Positions 8,223 through 14,817 of a stretch of 34,981 bases of DNA are shown here, piece after piece. The translations under genes and the position numbers were made by a program. Numbering within the stretch: position 1 is the stretch's first letter; every line of letters begins with the position of its first letter. The notes beneath the pieces are model-generated. The model was not told where the DNA came from. It ran no database searches and saw only the letters and a program-made list of their open reading frames with translations. Source of the stretch: Collinsella sp. (GTDB taxonomy: Bacteria; Actinomycetota; Coriobacteriia; Coriobacteriales; Coriobacteriaceae). The DNA lies in assembly GCA_019419545.1 (NCBI GenBank), contig DXZT01000059.1, forward strand, positions 1-34,981. The letters are read 5' to 3'.

Positions 8223-8264
8223 AAAACCACCACAAAGGGGACAGGCACCTTTGTGGTGGTTTTT
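8223..8264 (+). terminator. Glycosyltransferase terminator, a dispersed-type palindrome
   Basis: A perfect 16-base stem (8223-8238 with 8248-8263) around a 9-base GGACAGGCA loop, ending in five T. The stem AAAACCACCACAAAGG is the same as that at 583-598 behind gldA, with a different loop. Confidence 0.85.
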
Positions 8265-8295
8265 GCTTTTGAGCAGCTGTTCATGGAGGTACACG

Positions 8296-8718
8296 ATGTT
8301 CTACATCCCATTTTGGATCTGCGCTTTTGCCGGCGCGGTGATTGATGCCCGTGAGCGGCGGTTTCCCAATGAGCTTGCCGGCGTGTGTGCGGTGGCGGCG
8401 CTTGCAGGCGTTTGGCTCGACAGAGGTGTTAACACGGCGCTTGACCACGCCGGTCTTGCGGTCATCGTCTACCTTGCCCTTGTGCTCACTGAGTCGCTCT
8501 GGCGTCGTGTTCGCCAAGCCCCCGGCATCGGCATGGGGGATGCCAAGGCGCTCTTCGCGCTTTGCACGCTCGACCCTCTGGGGGGCATCGTGGCATTTGC
8601 CGTCGCGCTCCTGGCCCTGGCCCTCTCCTGCCTCTTCACAAAATCGCGCTCCCTGCCATTGCTCCCGTTTTTGGTGCCGATATTTGCCATAATCGAGGTC
8701 GTGGGCTGCACATTGTAA
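8296..8718 (+). CDS. Short A24-family prepilin peptidase
   Basis: A 140-residue polytopic membrane protein with the two aspartates of the type IV prepilin peptidase family: Asp17 in AVIDARERRFPNE and Asp82 in GIGMGDAK. It lacks the N-terminal methyltransferase domain of full-length PilD/ComC, so it is of the small TadV/CpaA-like type that cleaves leader peptides of pilin-like proteins. I chose ATG 8296 because GGAGG lies seven bases upstream; extending to 8251 would start inside the preceding terminator. No pilin, secretion ATPase or other pilus gene is in the window, so its substrate is elsewhere. Confidence 0.82.
   Translation: MFYIPFWICAFAGAVIDARERRFPNELAGVCAVAALAGVWLDRGVNTALDHAGLAVIVYLALVLTESLWRRVRQAPGIGMGDAKALFALCTLDPLGGIVAFAVALLALALSCLFTKSRSLPLLPFLVPIFAIIEVVGCTL
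8685..8693 (+). promoter_or_regulatory. Candidate extended -10 of dgt
   Basis: TGCCATAAT is an extended -10 (TGn plus a five-of-six hexamer) located about 57 bases before the dgt start, inside the end of the prepilin peptidase gene. No good -35 is visible. Confidence 0.3.
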
Positions 8719-8749
8719 CCGATTGCGCATCCTTTTTAAGGAGCATGCC

Positions 8750-9997
8750 ATGGCAATCAATCAACAGACAGCCGCCATCAAGGCGCGCATGGACCGCATT
8801 CCCGCGGCGTTGTCGTCCGAGCTGGTCGAGCGTATCGCCGCCGACCGCGCCTCGGGTGTCGTTAATCCTTATCGATGCGGTGATGACCAGGTCATTCGTC
8901 GTATTGATCGCGCTGCCGACAAAGGCACGCTTATGCGTCCGGCGTTTATGCGCGATACCGAAAAGATTCTTCATCTTCCGGCGTACACGCGTTATGCAGG
9001 CAAAACGCAGGTCTTTAGCTTCCGTAGCAATGATGACCTGTCGCGTCGCGGCCTGCACGTGCAGCTTGTCTCGCGCATTGCCCGCGATATCGGCCGCGCC
9101 CTGGGGCTCAATTGCGATTTGATCGAGGCGATTGGCCTGGGCCACGATTTGGGCCACACGCCCTTTGGCCATGCCGGCGAGCGTTTCCTCAACGATATCT
9201 ATCACGAGCGTACGGGTCGTTATTTTTCCCATAACGTGCAGTCCGTCCGCGTGCTCGACGCGCTGTACGGCCGCAACGTGTCGCTCCAGACGCTCGACGG
9301 CGTGCTGTGCCATAACGGCGAGTACGAGCAACGTGTATTTGAGCTGTCACACATGGCGACCTTTGACCAGTTCGATCAGACGGTTGAGGACTGTATCGCC
9401 ACGGGTTATAGCGCGATTGAGCACCTGCGTCCCATGACGCTCGAGGGCTGCGTGGTGCGTATCTCGGATATCCTCGCCTACGTTGGGCGCGATCGCCAAG
9501 ACGCCATTGCGGCGGGCCTGCTGTCACCCGACGCCTTTGACGATGGCCTGGGCGGGGCTTACAACGGCTGGATCCTCACGCACGCCTCCATTGATATCGT
9601 TGAGCATAGCTACGGCAAACCGCGTATCGAGATGAGCGAGGACCTGTTTGAGGAGATTCGCCGGGCGAAGCGCGAGAACTACGAGAAGATCTACAGCAAG
9701 GGTGGTATCGAGGGAGATTCCGAGGCGGAGCTGCGCGAGGCGTTCGAAAAGCTCTACGACCGCTGCCTGAAGGATCTAAATAAAGGCGACGAGTCCTCTT
9801 ACATCTTTAAGCATCATATTTCGCGCATTGAGCAGCAGCTTTCCTACTACGATCGCGCTTATGCCTGGCAGGATGACAAGGATCAAGCGGTGGTGGATTA
9901 CATCGCGAGCATGACGGACGGCTATTTCTGCGAGTTGACGAGCAAGCTGTTCCCTGGTCTGGAGTTTCCGCATCGTACCTATATTAACGAACGGTAG
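8750..9997 (+). CDS. dgt: Deoxyguanosinetriphosphate triphosphohydrolase-like HD protein
   Basis: Hydrolyses dNTPs to the nucleoside and tripolyphosphate, which adjusts dNTP pools. The 415-residue HD-domain protein shows His103, the HD pair His132-Asp133 in LGHDLGHTPFGHAGE, a later His in GVLCHNGEYE and the last metal Asp in VRISDILAY. The shape matches the short dGTPase-like branch (about 400 residues) rather than the 505-residue E. coli Dgt, so strict dGTP preference should not be assumed. ATG 8750 has AAGGAG six bases upstream; upstream in-frame codons lack a ribosome site. It is followed by rarA, whose promoter region overlaps the dgt stop codon. Confidence 0.88.
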   Translation: MAINQQTAAIKARMDRIPAALSSELVERIAADRASGVVNPYRCGDDQVIRRIDRAADKGTLMRPAFMRDTEKILHLPAYTRYAGKTQVFSFRSNDDLSRRGLHVQLVSRIARDIGRALGLNCDLIEAIGLGHDLGHTPFGHAGERFLNDIYHERTGRYFSHNVQSVRVLDALYGRNVSLQTLDGVLCHNGEYEQRVFELSHMATFDQFDQTVEDCIATGYSAIEHLRPMTLEGCVVRISDILAYVGRDRQDAIAAGLLSPDAFDDGLGGAYNGWILTHASIDIVEHSYGKPRIEMSEDLFEEIRRAKRENYEKIYSKGGIEGDSEAELREAFEKLYDRCLKDLNKGDESSYIFKHHISRIEQQLSYYDRAYAWQDDKDQAVVDYIASMTDGYFCELTSKLFPGLEFPHRTYINER

Positions 9998-10001
9998 TTC
10001 G
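9988..10001 (+). promoter_or_regulatory. LexA-like dyad before rarA
   Basis: CGAACGGTAGTTCG is a perfect dyad (GAAC-N4-GTTC) of the Gram-positive SOS-box type. It overlaps the dgt stop codon and lies where the -35 would be relative to TATACT at 10013. It departs from the Bacillus consensus at three internal or end positions. Confidence 0.5.
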
Positions 10002-10003
10002 TA

Positions 10004-10031
10004 TTTATTCGGTATACTGTTGACGAATAAA
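10004..10031 (+). promoter_or_regulatory. rarA -10 region inside an 8-base inverted repeat
   Basis: TATACT (10013-10018) is a good -10 placed about 40 bases before the rarA start. It is flanked by TTTATTCG (10004-10011) and CGAATAAA (10024-10031), perfect reverse complements. This could be an operator or a weak hairpin at the end of dgt. Confidence 0.45.
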
Positions 10032-10057
10032 GCTTTTGATTGATGCACGGGATGGCT

Positions 10058-11407
10058 ATGGACGACCTTTTTTCTGCTTCGACGCGCGAGCGTTCCTTTC
10101 AGAACGCGCCGCTTGCGGTGCGCATGCGCCCCAATTCGCTCGACGAGTACGTGGGGCAGCAAAAGGCCGTGGGCAAGGGTTCGTGGTTGCGTGCGGCGAT
10201 CGAGCATGATGTGCTATCGAGCGTGATTCTGTATGGGCCGGCCGGTACGGGCAAAACGACGCTGGCCCACATTATCGCTAACCATACCAAGAGCGAGTTT
10301 GTCGAGGTCAGCGCCGTCACGGGTACCGTGAAGGACCTGCGTCGCGTGATCGACGAGGCAAAGACGCGCCTGAATACGTATGACCGCCGTACCATCTTGT
10401 TCATCGACGAGATTCACCGTTTTTCGAAGTCGCAGCAGGATGCGCTTTTGCATGCGGTTGAAAACCGTACCGTCATTATGATTGGCGCCACGACCGAGAA
10501 CCCGTACTTCGAGGTCAACTCCGCACTGTTGTCGCGTGGGCGCGTGGTAGAGCTTGAGCACCTGAAGGATGAGGATATAGCCACGCTCGTTGAGCGTGCG
10601 CTCGAGGCACCGCAGGGTTTAAACGGTAAGTTCTCGGCCGATGAGGATACAGTCAAGACCATTTGCACGCTGGCCGCGGGTGATGCGCGCTCGGCGCTCA
10701 CGACGCTCGAGCTTGCGAGCGAGATTGCCGTTACGCGTCCCGATACTGAGGGAACGCCAGCGCCGGCGGCGGGGGAACGCTATCCCATTACCGTGGATGA
10801 CGTGAAGATCGCCAATCCGCGTCGCGGGTTTTCGTATGACAAAAACGGTGACATGCACTACGACATCATCAGCGCGTTTATTAAGTCAATGCGCGGCAGC
10901 GACCCCGATGCCACCATTTATTGGCTTGCGCGCATGATCGATGCGGGGGAGGATCCCAAGTTTATCGCTCGCCGTATTATGATTCAGGCTTCCGAGGATG
11001 TTGGCAATGCCGATCCACAGGCGCTGCTGGTGGCACATGCCGCATTTAAATCTGCCGAGGTCATTGGCTATCCCGAGTGTCGCATCAACCTGGCACAGGC
11101 TGCGCTCTATGTGTGCCTGGCGCCTAAGTCCAACGCGTGCGAGGCCTCGATCGATGCGGCGCTGGCCGATATCCACAGCAGTGGCTTGCGTGAGGTACCG
11201 AGCTATCTGCGCGATCGTCATCGTCCGGGCAGCGAAGAATACGGTGTGTACAAGTATCCGCATGACTATCCCGAAGGCTGGGTCGATCAGCGCTATTTGC
11301 CTGAAGGCCTGGAGCGCGGCGCGTTCTGGCAGCCTGCCGGCCGCGGTTGGGAAGAGTGGCGTGTGGAGCAAAGCGAGCGCGACCGTAGCGGCAACGCCCC
11401 CAAGTAG
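10058..11407 (+). CDS. rarA: Replication-associated recombination protein A (RarA/MgsA AAA ATPase)
   Basis: A clamp-loader-like AAA+ ATPase that acts at stalled replication forks. Near residue 60 lies Walker A GPAGTGKTT, followed by Walker B LFIDEIHRFSKSQQD and sensor GATTENPYFEVNSAL. The C-terminal MgsA tetramerisation domain includes SAFIKSMRGSDPDA and the conserved end around YKYPHDYPEGW. At 449 residues it is typical. Three closely spaced in-frame ATGs (10043, 10052, 10058) are possible; I chose 10058, where the weak GGGATGG precedes and the family-like MDDLF begins. A LexA-like dyad upstream suggests damage control. It may be transcribed separately from the sigma cluster that follows after 95 bases. 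Confidence 0.93.
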   Translation: MDDLFSASTRERSFQNAPLAVRMRPNSLDEYVGQQKAVGKGSWLRAAIEHDVLSSVILYGPAGTGKTTLAHIIANHTKSEFVEVSAVTGTVKDLRRVIDEAKTRLNTYDRRTILFIDEIHRFSKSQQDALLHAVENRTVIMIGATTENPYFEVNSALLSRGRVVELEHLKDEDIATLVERALEAPQGLNGKFSADEDTVKTICTLAAGDARSALTTLELASEIAVTRPDTEGTPAPAAGERYPITVDDVKIANPRRGFSYDKNGDMHYDIISAFIKSMRGSDPDATIYWLARMIDAGEDPKFIARRIMIQASEDVGNADPQALLVAHAAFKSAEVIGYPECRINLAQAALYVCLAPKSNACEASIDAALADIHSSGLREVPSYLRDRHRPGSEEYGVYKYPHDYPEGWVDQRYLPEGLERGAFWQPAGRGWEEWRVEQSERDRSGNAPK

Positions 11408-11502
11408 GTCATTGGCGCCTCGCACATTCCCTTTGGGTATCTTTGCCCTTCTTTGGGGTACCATGAAAAGCGTCTGTATTTCGATTCCTTCGGGAGGCTT
11501 GT

Positions 11503-12096
11503 ATGAGTCCCATTCAAATCGCCCTGCTGCTGCTCGCCGTTGCCGGCGTGTGGGCTGTTGTCGAGCTCGCGCTCACGCTGCGTAAGACCCGCACCGTTGT
11601 TGATTCGCTCGACAAGACGGTGAGTGACCTTAACAATACGCTCGCCGAGGCGCAGCCCGTGGTGGCAAAGCTCGATGGCGCCGTTGATGAGCTCACCCCT
11701 GCGCTGGCACAGGTTGAGCCACTCCTCAAGTCGAGCAAGACTGCCGTTGACGCCCTGACGTCCAACCTCGTTGAGGTTGAGGCGGTCGTTCGCGACATTT
11801 CTGAGGTTACGGGCAGCATGGCCGAGGCCAGTAATGCCGTATCGAGCGTGACTGATTCTGCGGCCGGTGCCGTGCAGAAGCTTTTCAATAAGGTGAAGGC
11901 TCCTGCAGCCGACGCCGATCGCAAGCTCGCCGCTGCCGCCGCCGAGGCCGAGCAGCCTACCGAGCGCGTTCTGATTGGTGAGGCTGAGGACGAGGCCGTC
12001 GATGGCGCGGATGCGGCTCAGAAGCCCGCAGCCAAGCCTGCTCAGTATTACACTTATACGCCTGCCGAGACCTCCGAGGAGTCCTGCGATGAGTAG
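11503..12096 (+). CDS. Membrane-anchored coiled-coil protein, DUF948-like
   Basis: A 197-residue protein with one N-terminal membrane helix (about residues 5-24, IQIALLLLAVAGVWAVVELA). A long heptad-rich region (about 30-125) follows with repeated DSLDKTV, LDGAVDEL and VEPLLKS units, then a low-complexity Ala/Glu tail. This layout matches DUF948-type proteins, which have no assigned enzyme activity. GGGAGG precedes the ATG. The stop overlaps the next start by eight bases (ATGAGTAG), so it is co-translated with the anti-sigma-like gene and the sigma factor. An envelope-linked input to that sigma factor is an inference from context only; a structural role is equally possible. Confidence 0.75.
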   Translation: MSPIQIALLLLAVAGVWAVVELALTLRKTRTVVDSLDKTVSDLNNTLAEAQPVVAKLDGAVDELTPALAQVEPLLKSSKTAVDALTSNLVEVEAVVRDISEVTGSMAEASNAVSSVTDSAAGAVQKLFNKVKAPAADADRKLAAAAAEAEQPTERVLIGEAEDEAVDGADAAQKPAAKPAQYYTYTPAETSEESCDE

Positions 12097-12466
12097 CGAA
12101 GCAACCTGCCCCATTACGCTGAGCGTTGCCGGTGATCCGCGTCTCGCGCGCTTGGTGCGCATGACGGCCGCCAACGTCGGCGCTCTGTGCTCTATGTCCG
12201 TCGATCGTATCGAGGACATCCGTATGGCTGCCGAGGAGGCCTTCATCTTTGGGTGCACCGCGGTCGACTGCGACGACATCACCATCAAATTCGATGTCGA
12301 TGAGACCCACGTTGGCATGACTATTACCTTTGGCGATCAGGCGACTGTCGATGAAGACGACCAGGCTGCGGTGTATGCCGAGCTCATCCTTGCAAGCGTG
12401 TGCGACTCCTACGAAAAGACCGCGGCGCCCCTGACGCTTTCCCTCGACCTCAAGGCGGATATCTAA
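12089..12466 (+). CDS. RsbW/SpoIIAB-like anti-sigma factor, degenerate
   Basis: A 125-residue protein with the size and layout of GHKL serine-kinase anti-sigma factors. Residues 39-59 (DRIEDIRMAAEEAFIFG) align with the RsbW helix that normally reads EDxxxAVSEAxTNA. Glu50-Ala51 are kept, but the N-box Asn that binds Mg-ATP is Phe54, and no DxGxG loop is visible in the following strands. It may therefore hold the sigma factor without ATP-dependent kinase activity. It overlaps the coiled-coil gene by eight bases and is followed one base later by the sigma gene, the standard rsbW-sigB order. No RsbV-like partner is present. Identity rests on position plus the helix match. Confidence 0.65.
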   Translation: MSSEATCPITLSVAGDPRLARLVRMTAANVGALCSMSVDRIEDIRMAAEEAFIFGCTAVDCDDITIKFDVDETHVGMTITFGDQATVDEDDQAAVYAELILASVCDSYEKTAAPLTLSLDLKADI

Positions 12467-12467
12467 T

Positions 12468-13259
12468 ATGACCGAACGTTCCCGGAGCGGCAAGACCGCT
12501 TGGGACAAGGAGAAAACCCGCGAGCTGTTTCGTCGCTACAAGGAGACCGGTGATCCGGACGCCCGCGAGCAGCTCGTCATGTCCCATATGAACCTGGTAA
12601 GGTTTCTTGCCAACAAATTTAAGAATCGCGGCGAGCCGCTCGACGACCTCATGCAGGTCGGCTATCTGGGTTTGCTCAAGGCTATCGACCGCTTTGACCC
12701 TGAGCGCGGACTCGAGTTCACCACGTTTGCCACGCCCACCATCTTGGGCGAGATCAAGCGTCATTTCCGCGACAAGGGCTGGAGCGTGCGCGTGCCTCGT
12801 CGCCTGCAGGAGCTTTCTGCCAAGGTTAACCAGGCTACCGACAAGCTCACCAACGAGTTGCAGCGCTCGCCCAAGGTTGAGGAAATCGCCGAGTATCTAG
12901 ACGTGACTGTCGATGAGGTCCTGGAGGCTATGGAATCGTCTTCGGCCTATACTTCGGTGCCCATCGAGGCTCCTGGTGCGTCCGATTCCGACGATGCCCC
13001 CTCGATTCTCGACCGCTACGCCGACGATGAAAACGAGCTCGACTTTACTGACGACCGCCTAGTGATCGAGGATGCCATCCGTGATTTCTCGCCGCGCGAG
13101 CGCGAGGTGATCGAGCTGCGCTTTGTGAAGGGCATGACCCAGATCGAGATCGCCAAGAAGCTGGGTATCTCGCAGGTGCAGGTTTCGCGTCTGCTGCGCC
13201 GCACGCTTAAGAAGATTCAGGACAAGATCGACCCCGACGGAGTGATGATTCGTTCATGA
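12468..13259 (+). CDS. sigB: RNA polymerase sigma factor of the SigB/SigF/SigG family
   Basis: A 263-residue group 3 sigma factor. Region 2 spans HMNLVRFLANKF to DDLMQVGYLGLLKAIDRFDPERG, with the core- and -10-binding FTTFATPTILGEIKRHFRDKGW. Region 3 follows (VPRRLQELSAKVNQ). Region 4 carries the helix-turn-helix MTQIEIAKKLGISQVQVSRLLRR near the C-terminus. It likely directs a stress or surface regulon, as family members do. It sits one base after an RsbW-like gene, so its activity is probably set by protein binding. Its stop overlaps the next start (ATGA). No sporulation genes are seen here, so I favour a general stress role. Confidence 0.92.
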   Translation: MTERSRSGKTAWDKEKTRELFRRYKETGDPDAREQLVMSHMNLVRFLANKFKNRGEPLDDLMQVGYLGLLKAIDRFDPERGLEFTTFATPTILGEIKRHFRDKGWSVRVPRRLQELSAKVNQATDKLTNELQRSPKVEEIAEYLDVTVDEVLEAMESSSAYTSVPIEAPGASDSDDAPSILDRYADDENELDFTDDRLVIEDAIRDFSPREREVIELRFVKGMTQIEIAKKLGISQVQVSRLLRRTLKKIQDKIDPDGVMIRS

Positions 13260-14665
13260 GTGAGCACCCCCAACAAACCGATCGCGTGCTGCGCGACAAC
13301 CGCATTCTGACGCTTCGCATTTGGGCTGTTGTCGGCTGCATTGTCATCGCCGCTGTCATCTTTAACCTTATGGGCATCCTGGCGCCGGTTATTGAGTTTC
13401 TCGCTGTTGGTTCCATCATTGCCTTTGTGATGTCCCCGATCACCAACTGGCTCGAGCACCATGGCGTGAATCGCGGCATCGGTTCGCTTATCGCGCTTAT
13501 TGTTGTTGTTGCCGTGCTCGTCGGTGTCGTTTGCATCTTGTCGCCGATTCTCTTTGGTCAGATCATGGAAGTCCTGAGCCGCCTGCCCGAGCAGCTTCGT
13601 GTTGCGGGTGGCAATCTCAATGAGATGATCTCGCATGCCAAGACGCTCAACAACACGCCGCTCAAGGAGTATTTGGACGATAATCTTTCGTCGCTGGTTA
13701 CCGTGGCATCGAAGTATGTGTCTCAGATCGCTGCCGAGCTTGGCCGTGGTGTGTTCCCGCTCATCACCAATACGGCCTCGCAGCTGTTCGTGATCTTCCT
13801 TGGCCTGGTGCTTGCCTACTGGATGGCCTGCGACTACCCTCGCATGCACCACGAGATTTGCACCATCATCGGTCAGGAGAAGGAGACCTCGTACCGCTTT
13901 ATGGTCGCCATCCTTTCTCGCTCTGTCGGCGGCTACATGCGCGGCATGGTCGTGACGTCTATCTGCGGTGGTTTCCTCGCCTTTATCGGTTTTATGATCA
14001 TCGGTCATCCGTATGCGGCGCTCATGGCTATCTTTACCGGCATCATGCATTTGGTTCCGGTCGTCGGTCCTTGGGTGAGCGCAGCAATCGCCACAGTGCT
14101 CGGTTTCATGTTCAGCCCCATGTTGGCGTTATGGACGCTCATCGTGACGATGGTTGCGCAAAACGTCACCGATAACGTGATTTCGCCTAAGGTCATGCAG
14201 AGCTCGGTGCAGGTGCATCCCATCATGAGCCTCACGGCACTCGTCATTGGCTCGGCACTCATGGGCCCCATCGGCATGATTATTGCCATCCCGCTTTGTG
14301 CGGCCCTCAAGGGTATCTTCGTGTACTACTTCGAGAATGAGACCGGCCGCCAGCTTGTGGCCTATGACGGCGCCGTGTTTAAGGGCACGCCGTACCGCGA
14401 TGCCGATGGCAACCCGGTCGCCGCCTACGACGCGCTCGGCGACGACACCTTCATCTACGAGTCCGAGCTCATCGGCAACGAGACTGCGCCCGAGGCCAAG
14501 GCCATGCCCAAGCCCGAGCTCGATAATCCCTGGATTAAGCTTTCGGGTCTGCAACCCGATGCCACGGGCTTCTTCAAGAACCCCTTCGCCAAGGACGATG
14601 ACTCCAACTCAGACGACGACACCAAAACCGGCATCGACGGCTCCATGGACGATGACGACAACTAG
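13256..14665 (+). CDS. AI-2E family permease
   Basis: A 469-residue integral membrane protein with about seven to eight helices, including LRIWAVVGCIVIAAVIFNLMGI near the N-terminus. The family core HLVPVVGPWVSAAIATVLGF is followed by the conserved PKVMQSSVQVHPIMSLTALVIG. Members export small molecules or ions; the AI-2 label comes from E. coli TqsA and need not apply. The C-terminal 90 residues form an acidic, soluble tail ending in Asp-rich runs, longer than usual. Its start overlaps the sigma-factor stop (ATGA), so it belongs to the same transcript, and a strong terminator follows. A link to sigma-B physiology is contextual only. Confidence 0.88.
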   Translation: MSEHPQQTDRVLRDNRILTLRIWAVVGCIVIAAVIFNLMGILAPVIEFLAVGSIIAFVMSPITNWLEHHGVNRGIGSLIALIVVVAVLVGVVCILSPILFGQIMEVLSRLPEQLRVAGGNLNEMISHAKTLNNTPLKEYLDDNLSSLVTVASKYVSQIAAELGRGVFPLITNTASQLFVIFLGLVLAYWMACDYPRMHHEICTIIGQEKETSYRFMVAILSRSVGGYMRGMVVTSICGGFLAFIGFMIIGHPYAALMAIFTGIMHLVPVVGPWVSAAIATVLGFMFSPMLALWTLIVTMVAQNVTDNVISPKVMQSSVQVHPIMSLTALVIGSALMGPIGMIIAIPLCAALKGIFVYYFENETGRQLVAYDGAVFKGTPYRDADGNPVAAYDALGDDTFIYESELIGNETAPEAKAMPKPELDNPWIKLSGLQPDATGFFKNPFAKDDDSNSDDDTKTGIDGSMDDDDN

Positions 14666-14715
14666 CGGGGTAATTCGGGTTAACATTCATACGCGCTAAC
14701 ATGCAATTTCGCTGA

Positions 14716-14745
14716 AGGGCCGGCATTGTGCCGGCCCTCTTTTTT
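14716..14745 (+). terminator. Terminator of the sigma-B cluster
   Basis: A perfect 10-base stem AGGGCCGGCA/TGCCGGCCCT with a 3-base loop (14726-14728), then CTTTTTT. Confidence 0.93.
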
Positions 14746-14771
14746 GCACTTGCGCGGCGGGATGGTAATAT
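14744..14771 (+). promoter_or_regulatory. alaS promoter
   Basis: TTGCAC (14744-14749) and TAATAT (14766-14771), 16 bases apart, start within the T tract of the preceding terminator. The implied transcript start is about 40 bases before the alaS ATG. Confidence 0.6.
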
Positions 14772-14817
14772 CGTTACGTTTGAACTGTTTCGATGTGAAA
14801 CCGAGGAGATTCCCTCT

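Noticed and set aside
11435..11461. GGGTAT and GGGTAC as SigB-type -10 elements before the coiled-coil gene
   Set aside because: No GTTT-like -35 at the right distance before either, so autoregulation by the sigma factor could not be supported.
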